A DNA stretch of 64,000 nt from positions 496,001-560,000 of the forward strand of contig NZ_JAEDAE010000002.1 in the NCBI RefSeq assembly GCF_016056375.1, given 5' to 3'. The DNA is from Hymenobacter negativus (lineage in GTDB: Bacteria; Bacteroidota; Bacteroidia; Cytophagales; Hymenobacteraceae). The notes under the pieces were generated by a model that worked only from the letters and a program-made list of their open reading frames with translations, had not been told where the DNA came from and made no database searches. Shown in pieces: positions 41,511 to 48,872 of the stretch; the stretch's first letter is position 1; the number at the start of each line of letters is the position of its first letter. Position numbers and translations under genes: made by a program.

Positions 41511-43034
41511 ATGCGCTTCAACTTCTTCTCCCGAAACACTGCGCCCACTGTCAACCACGAAGGGGCGCCCGCCTTCACCCTCACGCCGCAATTGGAGCTG
41601 TATGCCGCCGTGGCTACAGCCGCGCTCAGCGACCAGTTCTACGAAACGGCTGATACCCGCCTGCAGCGTTTGCGTGATTTGGTGGCGAAAAACGAGCCCC
41701 GGTTCGTGGCCCAGTTGGCGGTGTATGCCCGCGAAGTGCTGAATTTGCGCTCGGTGCCGCTGGTGCTATGCGTGGAGTTGGCCCAGCTGCACCGCGGCGA
41801 CAGCCTCGTGAGCCGCCTGGTGGCCCGCGTGGTGCAGCGCCCCGACGAAATCACGGAGCTGCTGGCCTTCTACGCCCAAGCCAACGGCCGGAGCGGGACC
41901 AAAGTCCTCAACCGCCTCTCCAAGCAGCTGCAAAAAGGCCTGGCCCTCAGCTTCAACCGTTTCGACGGCTACCAGCTGGCCAAGTACGACCGTGACGGCG
42001 CGGTGCGCCTGCGCGATGCCCTCTTCCTGGTGCACCCCAATGCCAAGGATGAGGCCCAGCAAGCCCTTTTCGACCAATTGGTGCGCGGCGAATTGCCCAC
42101 GCCCTACACCTGGGAAACCGAGCTGTCGGCGGTAGGGCAGGGGACTTACGCCACCGATGCGGACCGGCAAACGGCTGTCCGCCAGACCTGGGAAACGCTG
42201 ATTGGTAGCGGCAAGCTGGGCTACATGGCCCTGCTGCGCAACCTGCGCAACATCCTCGAAGCCAACGTTTCGGCTCAGGCAATGGAGCGGGTGTGCGACA
42301 CGCTGGCCGACCGGTTTGCGGTGGCGCGCAGCAAGCAGCTGCCATTCCGCTTCCTGGCTGCTTACCGCGAGGTAAAAGCCTTGCCCGGCGGCTACGTGGC
42401 CGGCGTGCTGGCCGCTTTGGAAACGGCCATCGCGCACAGCGCCGTGAACCTGCGCGGTTTCGGGCACGACACCCGCGTGGTGCTGGCCTGCGACGTGTCG
42501 GGCTCTATGCAGCAGCCCATTTCGGCGCGCAGCAAGGTGCTGCTATACGACGTGGGCCTGGTGCTGAGCATGTTGCTGCAGAGCCGTTGCCAGAACGTGG
42601 TGACCGGCATGTTCGGCAACGTCTGGAAGCGCATCAGCCTGCCCCGGGGCCCGGTGCTGCGCAACGTGGACGAGCTCTACCAGCGCGAAGGCGAAGTGGG
42701 CTACTCCACCAACGGCCACCTGGTAGTGCAGGAGCTGTTGCTGCGCCGCGAGGTGGTAGACAAGGTGATGATTTTCAACGACTGCCAGCTCTGGAACAGT
42801 ACCGGCGACGGGGGCGTATTTGGCCGAATCTGGGCCGACTACCGCCGCACCGTGGCCCCCAATGCCCGCCTCTACCTCTTCGACCTGGCCGGGCACGGCA
42901 CCGCCCCGCTGGAGGTGCGCCCCGAAACGGGCGTGGCCCTCATCGCCGGCTGGTCTGATAAGGTATTCGACGTGCTGAGTGCGCTGGACAATGGCGGCTC
43001 GGCCCTCACCGAAATCGAGAAAATTGATTTGTAA
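41511..43034 (+). CDS. rsr: TROVE/VWA domain protein (Ro60/Rsr homolog)
   Basis: The 507-residue product starts at the ATG at 41511 (MRFNFFSRNTAPTVNHEGAP); earlier in-frame codons run through the upstream terminator. Residues of about 10-300 form the HEAT-like TROVE ring, with LVAKNEPRFVAQLAVYAREV, FNRFDGYQLAKYDRDG and LGYMALLRNLRNILE. From about 320 a von Willebrand A domain starts, with the MIDAS motif LACDVSGSMQ at 328-332 and later VMIFNDCQLW. Ro60 proteins bind misfolded RNAs in the ring and Y RNAs on the outside. The gene is followed by an array of Y-RNA-like units and by rtcB. A role in RNA quality control and repair is well supported. Confidence 0.93.
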   Translation: MRFNFFSRNTAPTVNHEGAPAFTLTPQLELYAAVATAALSDQFYETADTRLQRLRDLVAKNEPRFVAQLAVYAREVLNLRSVPLVLCVELAQLHRGDSLVSRLVARVVQRPDEITELLAFYAQANGRSGTKVLNRLSKQLQKGLALSFNRFDGYQLAKYDRDGAVRLRDALFLVHPNAKDEAQQALFDQLVRGELPTPYTWETELSAVGQGTYATDADRQTAVRQTWETLIGSGKLGYMALLRNLRNILEANVSAQAMERVCDTLADRFAVARSKQLPFRFLAAYREVKALPGGYVAGVLAALETAIAHSAVNLRGFGHDTRVVLACDVSGSMQQPISARSKVLLYDVGLVLSMLLQSRCQNVVTGMFGNVWKRISLPRGPVLRNVDELYQREGEVGYSTNGHLVVQELLLRREVVDKVMIFNDCQLWNSTGDGGVFGRIWADYRRTVAPNARLYLFDLAGHGTAPLEVRPETGVALIAGWSDKVFDVLSALDNGGSALTEIEKIDL

Positions 43035-43046
43035 AAATTCAGCGAC

Positions 43047-43078
43047 CCGGCCGGGCAATAAAGCGGAACCCCCGGCCG
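43047..43078 (+). other. GC-rich hairpin between rsr and the RNA array
   Basis: CGGCCGGG pairs with CCCGGCCG across a 15-base loop. No T-run follows, so it is not a typical terminator; it may be a processing or stability element. Confidence 0.5.
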
Positions 43079-43088
43079 CCATTCACCT

Positions 43089-43199
43089 AAACCGGTGCCG
43101 TAGTTGCGCCCTACTTCGTACTGAAAAAACGCTAGAAGCTTAAGTGCTTCGCTGTGCCTTTGGCACAGTATCGTGGTTCAGCGATTGTTGCCCGGTTTT
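43089..43199 (+). ncRNA. Y-RNA-like unit 1 (no tRNA module)
   Basis: The outer stem AAACCGG (43089-43095) pairs with CCGGTTT. GGTGCCGT follows, then the inner stem AGTTGC pairs with GCGATT near the 3' end. The CTACTTCG motif enters the loop. The 3' side has ATTGTTGCCC. The interior has two hairpins, GAAGC/GCTTC and CTGTGCC/GGCACAG, instead of a tRNA-like part. Confidence 0.65.
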
Positions 43200-43207
43200 A
43201 ATTGCCT

Positions 43208-43344
43208 GAGTTGGGTGCCGTAGGCAGGCGCTACTTCGTGGTAAAGTTTTCGGATGAACTACGGTTCGTCTCGCGGGTTCGAATCCCGTTTCCGCTTCGG
43301 GCGGAGGACGAAAACACTGCGCCAGCCGCTTGTCGCCCCAATTC
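43208..43344 (+). ncRNA. Y-RNA-like unit 2 (T arm present)
   Basis: The outer stem GAGTTGGG pairs with CCCAATTC. GGTGCCGTA follows, then the inner stem GGCAGGCGC pairs with GCGCCAGCC symmetrically. CTACTTCG enters the loop. The interior has a tRNA-type T arm (CGGGTTCGAATCCCG) followed by the TCCGC-TTCG-GGCGGA hairpin. No clear D arm is seen. The 3' side has CTTGTCGCCCC. Confidence 0.7.
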
Positions 43345-43374
43345 CAAGCTTTCCTAAAATAAAAACGACATGAC

Positions 43375-43480
43375 TCACGTTTAAAAACTGCCGACTTGAG
43401 GAAGACGGCTGCCCACCTGGGGCAGTCGCCGACCGGGACGCCGCCACCGCCACGGTGGCGCGTTCCACCTCGGCCAGCTC
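43375..43480 (+). ncRNA. Structured GC-rich segment of unknown type in the array
   Basis: Between units 2 and 3 lie CTGCCCACCTGGGGCAG and a long stem GGGACGCCGCCACC / GGTGGCGCGTTCC. It lacks the GGTGCCGTAG, TACTTCG and TTGTTGCCC motifs, so it is not a Y unit. It may be a separate structured RNA. Confidence 0.4.
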
Positions 43481-43485
43481 CGCCT

Positions 43486-43613
43486 GGTTCGGGTGCCGTA
43501 GGCGGGCGTTACTTCGCTGGTGAAAATCTGACTGTTAATCAGAGTTTAGGGTTCGACTCCCCTTCCGTGGCCTCGGCTGCGGTTGATGCGCCTGCCGCAT
43601 GTTGCCCCGAATT
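43486..43613 (+). ncRNA. Y-RNA-like unit 3 (tRNA-Asn-like fragment)
   Basis: The outer stem TTCGGG (43488-43493) pairs with CCCGAA (43606-43611). GGTGCCGTA precedes the inner stem GGCGGGCG, which pairs with CGCCTGCC. TTACTTCG enters the loop. The interior has TCTGACTGTTAATCAGA, a canonical anticodon arm with GTT (Asn), and then a T-arm-like GGGTTCGACTCCCC. The 3' side has CATGTTGCCCC. Confidence 0.7.
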
Positions 43614-43636
43614 TTCGGAGAAAGCCGAATGAAATA

Positions 43637-43789
43637 TGTTTCCGGATGGGTGCCGTAGCCGGGCCTGACTTCGTCCCTAATAGGTGCGGTTGCGGGTTCG
43701 ACTCCCGAAGTGCTGCCGTGAGGCAGGGCGAATACGAATTGGTAGAGCCGTACCAGTTGGCCAAGTGCCTGTTGCCCCAGCCGGAAACA
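43637..43789 (+). ncRNA. Y-RNA-like unit 4 (permuted tRNA mimic)
   Basis: The outer stem GTTTCCGG (43638-43645) pairs with CCGGAAAC (43781-43788), extended by TGGG/CCCA. GGTGCCGTAG, TGACTTCG and CCTGTTGCCCC are in their usual places. The interior runs in permuted order: T arm CGGGTTCGACTCCCG, acceptor-like hairpin CTGCC-GTGA-GGCAG with a GNRA-type loop, then a D-arm-like TACGAATTGGTAGAGCCGTA. Confidence 0.74.
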
Positions 43790-43800
43790 ATCTTTCAAGC

Positions 43801-43950
43801 CCTGTCTGGGTGTCGTAGCCCGGCCATACTTCGCACTTTTAATGCCCAGGTCGCGGGTTCGAGCCCCGCCGAAATAGCCGTGAGGCCGTTTTCGTAGCTC
43901 AGTTGGTTAGAGCAGGACTAGAAGGCCGGGCGCTTGTTGCCCCGGACAGG
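43801..43950 (+). ncRNA. Y-RNA-like unit 5 (complete permuted tRNA mimic)
   Basis: The outer stem CCTGTCTGGG pairs with CCCGGACAGG over 10 bp. GTGTCGTA precedes the inner stem GCCCGGCC (43818-43825), which pairs perfectly with GGCCGGGC (43924-43931). ATACTTCG enters the loop. The interior has an anticodon-loop-like CTTTTAA, T arm GCGGGTTCGAGCCCCGC, acceptor CGAAA/TTTCG closed by GCC-GTGA-GGC, then TA and a canonical D arm GCTCAGTTGGTTAGAGC. The 3' side has CTTGTTGCCCC. This is the clearest unit. Confidence 0.78.
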
Positions 43951-43952
43951 TT

Positions 43953-44035
43953 TTGGATTGAAAAGGTGTCGTGGTGCAGCCTTACTTCGTTCTGTTAAAT
44001 CAAGCGGCGGCACGAGTTTTACCCTTTTCAATCAA
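43953..44035 (+). ncRNA. Y-RNA-like unit 6 (minimal, no tRNA module)
   Basis: TTGGATTGAAAAGG pairs with CCCTTTTCAATCAA over 13-14 bp with one bulge. GTGTCGTG is followed by the inner stem GTGCAGCC / GGCGGCAC and a TTACTTCG loop motif. The 3' side reads GAGTTTTACCC in place of TTGTTGCCC. The total is about 83 bases. It starts two bases after unit 5. Confidence 0.6.
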
Positions 44036-44047
44036 ACTTTATAAGTT

Positions 44048-44128
44048 GCCGGATGCCGTAGTCTCGCGCTACTTCGACCTGTCACGTCGGCCCCCTGGGC
44101 CAATACGCGGGACGCCTGTTGCTCCGGT
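44048..44128 (+). ncRNA. Y-RNA-like unit 7 (minimal, no tRNA module)
   Basis: CCGGA pairs with TCCGG. ATGCCGTA precedes the inner stem GTCTCGCG (44061-44068), which pairs with CGCGGGAC (44106-44113). CTACTTCG enters a loop that has only a GGCC/GGCC hairpin. The 3' side has CCTGTTGCTCC. Confidence 0.6.
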
Positions 44129-44139
44129 TTTTTGTTGAT

Positions 44140-44280
44140 AAAACGGGCTGGTGCCGTAGCACTGCCATACTTCGATTCGTTGGGTCGCGGGTTCGAATCC
44201 CGCCTGTCGGCTTGCCAGCAGTAGCTCAGTCTGGTAGAGCAAATGACCACGGCGATGCGCCTTTTTGCCCGGTCCGTTTT
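44140..44280 (+). ncRNA. Y-RNA-like unit 8 (complete permuted tRNA mimic)
   Basis: AAAACGGGCTGG pairs with CCGGTCCGTTTT over 12 bp with two or three wobbles. GGTGCCGTAG and ATACTTCG are present; the inner stem GCACTGCC / GGCGATGC has a central mismatch. The interior is T arm GCGGGTTCGAATCCCGC, acceptor-like hairpin CTGTCGG-CTTG-CCAGCAG, TA, and D arm GCTCAGTCTGGTAGAGC. The 3' side has CTTTTTGCCC. The outer stem is followed by TTTTATTTTTCTTTT, so it may also end the array transcript. Confidence 0.76.
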
Positions 44281-44300
44281 ATTTTTCTTTTCATCAACGA

Positions 44301-44325
44301 TGGAGACGCGAATTGTCGCGCCTTT
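44301..44325. repeat. GAGACGCGA-type hairpin in the rtcB leader
   Basis: CGCGA pairs with TCGCG across ATTG within GGAGACGCGAATTGTCGCGC. It is a variant of the arms at 60765-60863. Confidence 0.5.
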
Positions 44326-44347
44326 ACACCGTACAACAACCATTCTC

Positions 44348-45748
44348 ATGGCCAATATATTACGCGGCAACGACCTTCGCGCTCTCGGGTTCCCTGAAGG
44401 TCGGGCCATTGGGCTGGCGCTGGCTCAATTGCAGCGCAAGCACCTCAAAAAACTCTCTCAAACCGACCAGCTTGCTTTGCTGGGTCAACTCGTTGCCAAC
44501 CCCACCGACTTCCTCACGCACCTCGACTGGAGCCATACGGCCGCTGCCTTGCTGCCCCCGCCCAACCGGCACATCAGCCTGGTGGAGCGCAAGGACTACA
44601 CCGTGTTCGGGGCTGAGCACATCGAGCCGGGCGCGATTCATCAGATGGAAACGGCCATGAAACTTCCCGTGACTGTGGCCGGTGCGCTCATGCCCGATGC
44701 CCACCACGGCTACGGCCTGCCCATCGGTGGCGTGCTGGCGACGGATAACGCGGTGATTCCCTACGCCGTGGGTGTCGACATTGGCTGCCGCATGGCTTTG
44801 TCGGTGTTCGACTTACCGCCCAAGTACCTCACGCAGCGCACCCAGGAGCTGCGCAGCCTGCTGCTCGAAAACACTCGTTTCGGCAGCGGCCGGGGCTTCG
44901 AGCGGGGCCAGCGCATGGACCACGCGGTGCTCGACCGGCCCGAGTTTCAGGAAATTCCCTTCCTGAAAAACAAGCTCGACAAAGCCGCCGAGCAGGTGGG
45001 CACATCCGGCTCCGGCAACCACTTCGTGGAGTTCGGCATTGTCGAAATCACCGACGTGGCAAACGAACTGGGCGTGCCCGTGGGCCAGTACCTGGGCGTG
45101 CTCTCGCACTCCGGCTCGCGGGGCCTGGGCGCGGGCATTGCCGAGCGCTACACCAAGCTCGCCAAAGATGTGTGCCAGCTGCCCGGCGAAGCCCAGCACC
45201 TCGCCTGGCTCGGCCTCGACACCGAAGCCGGCCAGGAATACTGGGCGGCCATGACGCTGGCCGGCGACTACGCCTCGGCCTGCCACGAGCAGATTCACCG
45301 CCGCCTAGCCCGCGCCCTCGGCGAGAAGCCCCTGGCGAAAGTGGAAAACCACCACAACTTCGCCTGGAAGGAGCGGCTGGCCGATGGCCGCGAGGTCATC
45401 ACGCACCGCAAGGGGGCCACACCGGCCGGCGCGGGCGTGCTCGGCATCATCCCCGGCTCGATGACGGCCCCCGGCTTCATCGTGCGCGGGCGGGGCGTGG
45501 CCGAGTCGCTGGCTTCGGCCTCGCACGGCGCGGGCCGGCTCATGTCGCGCACCCGCGCCAAGGCCGAGCTGGGCGAAGGCCAGGTGCGCAAATACCTCGC
45601 CGACCACGGCATCGAACTCATCGGTGGCGGGCTGGATGAAGCCCCGATGGCCTACAAGGACATCCGCACCGTGATGGCCAGCCAGCGCGAGCTAGTGGAC
45701 GTACTGGGCTCTTTCACCCCCAAAATCGTGCGGATGGACGGGGCTTAA
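44348..45748 (+). CDS. rtcB: RtcB family RNA-splicing ligase
   Basis: The 466-residue product starts at the ATG at 44348 (MANILRGNDLRALGFPEGRA); an upstream in-frame start would lie inside Y unit 8. Metal and catalytic residues are visible: MPDAHHGYGLPIGG, Cys147 in AVGVDIGCRMAL, His225 in GTSGSGNHFVEFG, His254 in LSHSGSRGLG, the HHN at 335-337 and ITHRKGATPAG, whose conserved His is the guanylylated residue. RtcB joins 2',3'-cyclic phosphate and 5'-OH RNA ends. Its place behind rsr and the Y-RNA-like array supports RNA repair. No rtcA or rtcR is present in the window. Confidence 0.95.
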   Translation: MANILRGNDLRALGFPEGRAIGLALAQLQRKHLKKLSQTDQLALLGQLVANPTDFLTHLDWSHTAAALLPPPNRHISLVERKDYTVFGAEHIEPGAIHQMETAMKLPVTVAGALMPDAHHGYGLPIGGVLATDNAVIPYAVGVDIGCRMALSVFDLPPKYLTQRTQELRSLLLENTRFGSGRGFERGQRMDHAVLDRPEFQEIPFLKNKLDKAAEQVGTSGSGNHFVEFGIVEITDVANELGVPVGQYLGVLSHSGSRGLGAGIAERYTKLAKDVCQLPGEAQHLAWLGLDTEAGQEYWAAMTLAGDYASACHEQIHRRLARALGEKPLAKVENHHNFAWKERLADGREVITHRKGATPAGAGVLGIIPGSMTAPGFIVRGRGVAESLASASHGAGRLMSRTRAKAELGEGQVRKYLADHGIELIGGGLDEAPMAYKDIRTVMASQRELVDVLGSFTPKIVRMDGA

Positions 45749-45836
45749 TTACGGCCGGAAATCAATCCAAATGCCCGGTGCCGTTCGTACATAACTACGT
45801 GTCTCTTACAGGGGACAGTTGTTTTCATAGCTTGGA

Positions 45837-45866
45837 AAGCCTCTCGCCTTTGGCGGGAGGTTTTTT
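45837..45866 (+). terminator. Terminator downstream of rtcB
   Basis: CCTCTCGCC pairs with GGCGGGAGG, then TTTTTT. The 90 bases before it begin CCCGGTGCCGTTCG, reminiscent of the Y-unit 5' motif. Confidence 0.85.
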
Positions 45867-45892
45867 AAATTTGGGGTAGAAGGGTGCCCCGC

Positions 45893-45935
45893 AACACAAA
45901 GCCCCGGCCATTGCGGCCGGGGCTTTGTGTTTTTT
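45893..45935. terminator. Bidirectional terminator
   Basis: AACACAAAGCCCCGGCC pairs perfectly with GGCCGGGGCTTTGTGTT between convergent genes. Confidence 0.92.
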
Positions 45936-45956
45936 ATCCCGGAACAGGTTGCGGCC

Positions 45957-48872
45957 CTATTGCACCACCAGGCGCTTGGCTACGAGGCCGGCCGCCGTGC
46001 GGGCCTGCACCGAATACACGCCGGGAGCCAGGCCGGCCAGCGGCAGGTCTAGGGTTTCGTCAGTACCGGCGGCTAGCGTGCGCGAGAGCACCGGGCGGCC
46101 CAGGTTGTCGACTACGGTAACGGCCGTGGCGACGGTGCCGCGCAGGGCCACCGGCAGCAGCAGTGTGGCCGAGCCGTGGGCCGGGTTGGGGTACACGCTG
46201 GCCAGGCGGGCCAGGGCGGCGGGCGCGGTGGCTAGCACGCGGGCCTGCGTGGTGAAGAGCACGGCGTAGCGGCCGGCAGCGGCGGCATTGGCCGCCAGCG
46301 TCAGGCTGATGGTGGGCGTGGTGGCCAGGTCGGTGTAGGCGCCGGTGAGGGCGTCGCGCAGGTAGGTGTGGTAGCCGGCGGGCAGGTTGGCCAAGTTGTC
46401 AACGGCCAGCGAGTAGGTGCCGGCGGTGGCCGCGCTCAAATACAGCGGCAGCACCACATCGGCAGCACCAGCCAGGGTGGGCAGGCCATTGATGGAGGCC
46501 GTCTGGCCGTCGGCATCGGTGGCGAGGGTCAGGCCGTTGGAGGAAGGCAGCGCCACGGCATCGAAGGCGGCATCAAACCCGGCCGTCGCGCCCTGGTCGA
46601 AATAAATGGCCGTTTGGGTGGCGGCCGTGGCATTGCGCAGGCTCAGCGTGAGCTGGGTGCGGGTGTCGGCGGTGCCACGCTGGAAGGGCGTGTTGTTGTA
46701 CGTGCTCAGGCGCTCGGCATTGGTGAAGGCAACGCTGCCCACCTGTCCGGCCGCAATGGTGCGCACGCAAAAACCCTGCGACGACGGGATAATATTGGTG
46801 CCGCCATTAGCACCCACCCCGTTGATGTAGCTGGCATACGTGCCGGTGTAGAGGCCATTGCTTTTGAAGACATAGAGGGCATTTTCCATGTTCGTCAGGC
46901 GGCCGGCGTTAATCATGGCCTGCCAGTCGAGCGGGGCGGGGTAGGGGTTGCCGCGGAAGTGCCAGCCAGCATCGGTGAATGGGCCGCGGGTGAGGTTGCC
47001 GGCCGTGTAATTGCCGTTGTTGAGCGTGCCCACAAAGTCCACGTTGGCCGCCGCCGAGATGTTCACGGTGTAGCCCTGCGTGGGGTTGAGCGCATCCGAG
47101 AGCGAGTTGGGCGACAGGTAGCCCTTGTCGAAATCGATGGTGCCGGCGCTGCCGCTGCTGTTCACGCGCCGCTCGTCGTAGCTATATACCGTGGGGAAGG
47201 GCCGCACCGATTTGCCCACGGTGTTGAAGCTCGGGTTGATAACCGGCGTGTAACCGGCCGTGGTCAGGTCGTTCACCGTGCTGCCGCTCACGGGCGGCGA
47301 GTAGTGGCGGTAGCCCGTCCCGTTGAAGGTAGGCGTGATGTAGCGCTGCACCGTGGCCGCGCCCACCACCATGCCGCCGGTGTTCACCACCTGGGCCGTG
47401 GCCGTGGCATCCGAGAGCAGCGTGAACGTCTGGCCGGTCACCGTCAAATCGCCGAATAGCGTGAGCAGCCGCCGCACCGAAGCCGGCGCGTTGAGGGTGG
47501 CCGCCGTGCCCAGCGCCGCCGTGCCCGTCCCAATAGTCAGGTTCGGGAAAACGGTGGGCGAGGTGCCGCCGATGGTTTGCGGCGTGTTCAGGTCGAGCAC
47601 CACGGTGCCGGTGCCCGCGCCGTTTTCGGCAAGTGAGCCGCCGTTGTTGGTGAAATTGCCACCCGTTACCAGGAAGCTGCCGTCGGCCAGGGTCACCACT
47701 GCGCCGTTGCCTAGCGTGAGGGCGTGAGTCTGCTGGGCCTGGCTCACCGTGGGCTGAAAGGGCGTGCTGCCGGGAATGATGACATCATTCGGCGGGCCGG
47801 GCACAATGTTGGGGGTCCAGTTGAGGGCGTTGCGCCAGTCGGTACTCAGCAGGCCGTTCCAGGTAATGGTGGGGATGGTGGCAATGGCCACGGCCAGGTC
47901 GCGGATTTCAAAATTGAACCGCACGGGAAAGGTGGTCGAAGGCACCGTGTTGCCCAACTGGGTGGCCAGGCCGGTGGCCAGGTCGAGGCGGTAGGTATTG
48001 CTGGCCCGGGAGCCCGAGCTACGCACCTCCGTCACCTCCGTGAGGTAGCCCACGTTCTGGTTGGTATTCGGGTTGTAATAAATATCCAGTCCCAGCGCAT
48101 CGGGGTTGCCAATGGGGTAAGTGCCCGGTGAACTCCCCCCCGTAATCACAAACTGAATGGTGCTCCGGGTGGTGAGGGCGCCGGTAGCCGGGTCCTGTGT
48201 GGAAAGCAGGCCATTGTTAAGATAGTCAACGTCATACAGTGTGGTACTGGCCGGCGGCGCGCCCACGTAGGAGTTGGTGTAGGCTACCGCACCCACGCCC
48301 GGGTCGGCGGGCGTGCCGCCCACGTAGGCCACGTTGGGGTCGGTAGCGGCAACGCCGCCGGTGATGGGGTTGAGGCGGTAGTTGGCGTTGTTGGAGCTCA
48401 CCACCCGGATGCGGTCCACGGTGGGGTTAAAATCGAAGCCAATGCGCTCCGCCGTGCCCCCGAGGTTGAGCCGGATGGCGCCGCCTACGGCCGTCACGGC
48501 GCTGGTGCCGGGGTCCAGGGTGTAAAGCTGGGCGTTGTTGCCGGCCGCGTTGCCGTCGTAACCCAGGGCATACAGCACGTTGGTGGCGGGCCTGAAATCG
48601 ATGCCCACCAGTGTCTGGCCCGCCGTCACGCCCGAAATAGCCACCGGCGCCAGGTTGGTAGACGCCCCGGTGTTGGGGTCGATAATAATGAGGCCCTGCG
48701 AGCCCACCGGGGCGTTGCGGAAGTTGGGCCCCGTGATGGTGCCTAGGCCATAAATCGTTTGCGCCTGCGTGATGGCCGGTACGGCCATGAGCATCAGGCC
48801 CAACGAGCCCAGAAAGCCCCAGCGGCCCAGGCGGGTGGGCGCGGCGGCCAGGAGTTGTAGGAATTTTTGCAT
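45957..48872 (-). CDS. Secreted DUF4394 protein with T9SS sorting tail (long paralog)
   Basis: The 971-residue product has an N-terminal signal ending near TQA-Q. The DUF4394 domain follows: YGLGTITGPNFRNAPVGSQG, VGIDFRPATNVLYALGYDGN, RIGFDFNPTVDRIRVVSSNN and NYRLNPITGGV. A second region with ITWNGLLSTDWRNALNWTPN and further Gly/Thr-rich beta segments is typical of Bacteroidota adhesin-like proteins. The C-terminal tail (VYPNPAHGSATLLLPVALRG, then LAPGVYSVQARTAAG) is a T9SS signal. It is exported, surface or secreted. DUF4394 function is unknown. Confidence 0.88.
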   Translation of the reverse strand: MQKFLQLLAAAPTRLGRWGFLGSLGLMLMAVPAITQAQTIYGLGTITGPNFRNAPVGSQGLIIIDPNTGASTNLAPVAISGVTAGQTLVGIDFRPATNVLYALGYDGNAAGNNAQLYTLDPGTSAVTAVGGAIRLNLGGTAERIGFDFNPTVDRIRVVSSNNANYRLNPITGGVAATDPNVAYVGGTPADPGVGAVAYTNSYVGAPPASTTLYDVDYLNNGLLSTQDPATGALTTRSTIQFVITGGSSPGTYPIGNPDALGLDIYYNPNTNQNVGYLTEVTEVRSSGSRASNTYRLDLATGLATQLGNTVPSTTFPVRFNFEIRDLAVAIATIPTITWNGLLSTDWRNALNWTPNIVPGPPNDVIIPGSTPFQPTVSQAQQTHALTLGNGAVVTLADGSFLVTGGNFTNNGGSLAENGAGTGTVVLDLNTPQTIGGTSPTVFPNLTIGTGTAALGTAATLNAPASVRRLLTLFGDLTVTGQTFTLLSDATATAQVVNTGGMVVGAATVQRYITPTFNGTGYRHYSPPVSGSTVNDLTTAGYTPVINPSFNTVGKSVRPFPTVYSYDERRVNSSGSAGTIDFDKGYLSPNSLSDALNPTQGYTVNISAAANVDFVGTLNNGNYTAGNLTRGPFTDAGWHFRGNPYPAPLDWQAMINAGRLTNMENALYVFKSNGLYTGTYASYINGVGANGGTNIIPSSQGFCVRTIAAGQVGSVAFTNAERLSTYNNTPFQRGTADTRTQLTLSLRNATAATQTAIYFDQGATAGFDAAFDAVALPSSNGLTLATDADGQTASINGLPTLAGAADVVLPLYLSAATAGTYSLAVDNLANLPAGYHTYLRDALTGAYTDLATTPTISLTLAANAAAAGRYAVLFTTQARVLATAPAALARLASVYPNPAHGSATLLLPVALRGTVATAVTVVDNLGRPVLSRTLAAGTDETLDLPLAGLAPGVYSVQARTAAGLVAKRLVVQ

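Noticed and set aside
43850..43915. Ordinary tRNA gene suggested by T arm and D arm
   Set aside because: The order is T arm then D arm, with a closed acceptor hairpin between and no anticodon arm, so it cannot be a standard tRNA gene.
43259..44409. Several open frames of 60-125 codons on both strands across the RNA array
   Set aside because: They overlap paired stems of the Y-like units on both strands, have no conserved protein content, and repeat translated T-arm sequence (for example FESR and EPRDEP words).
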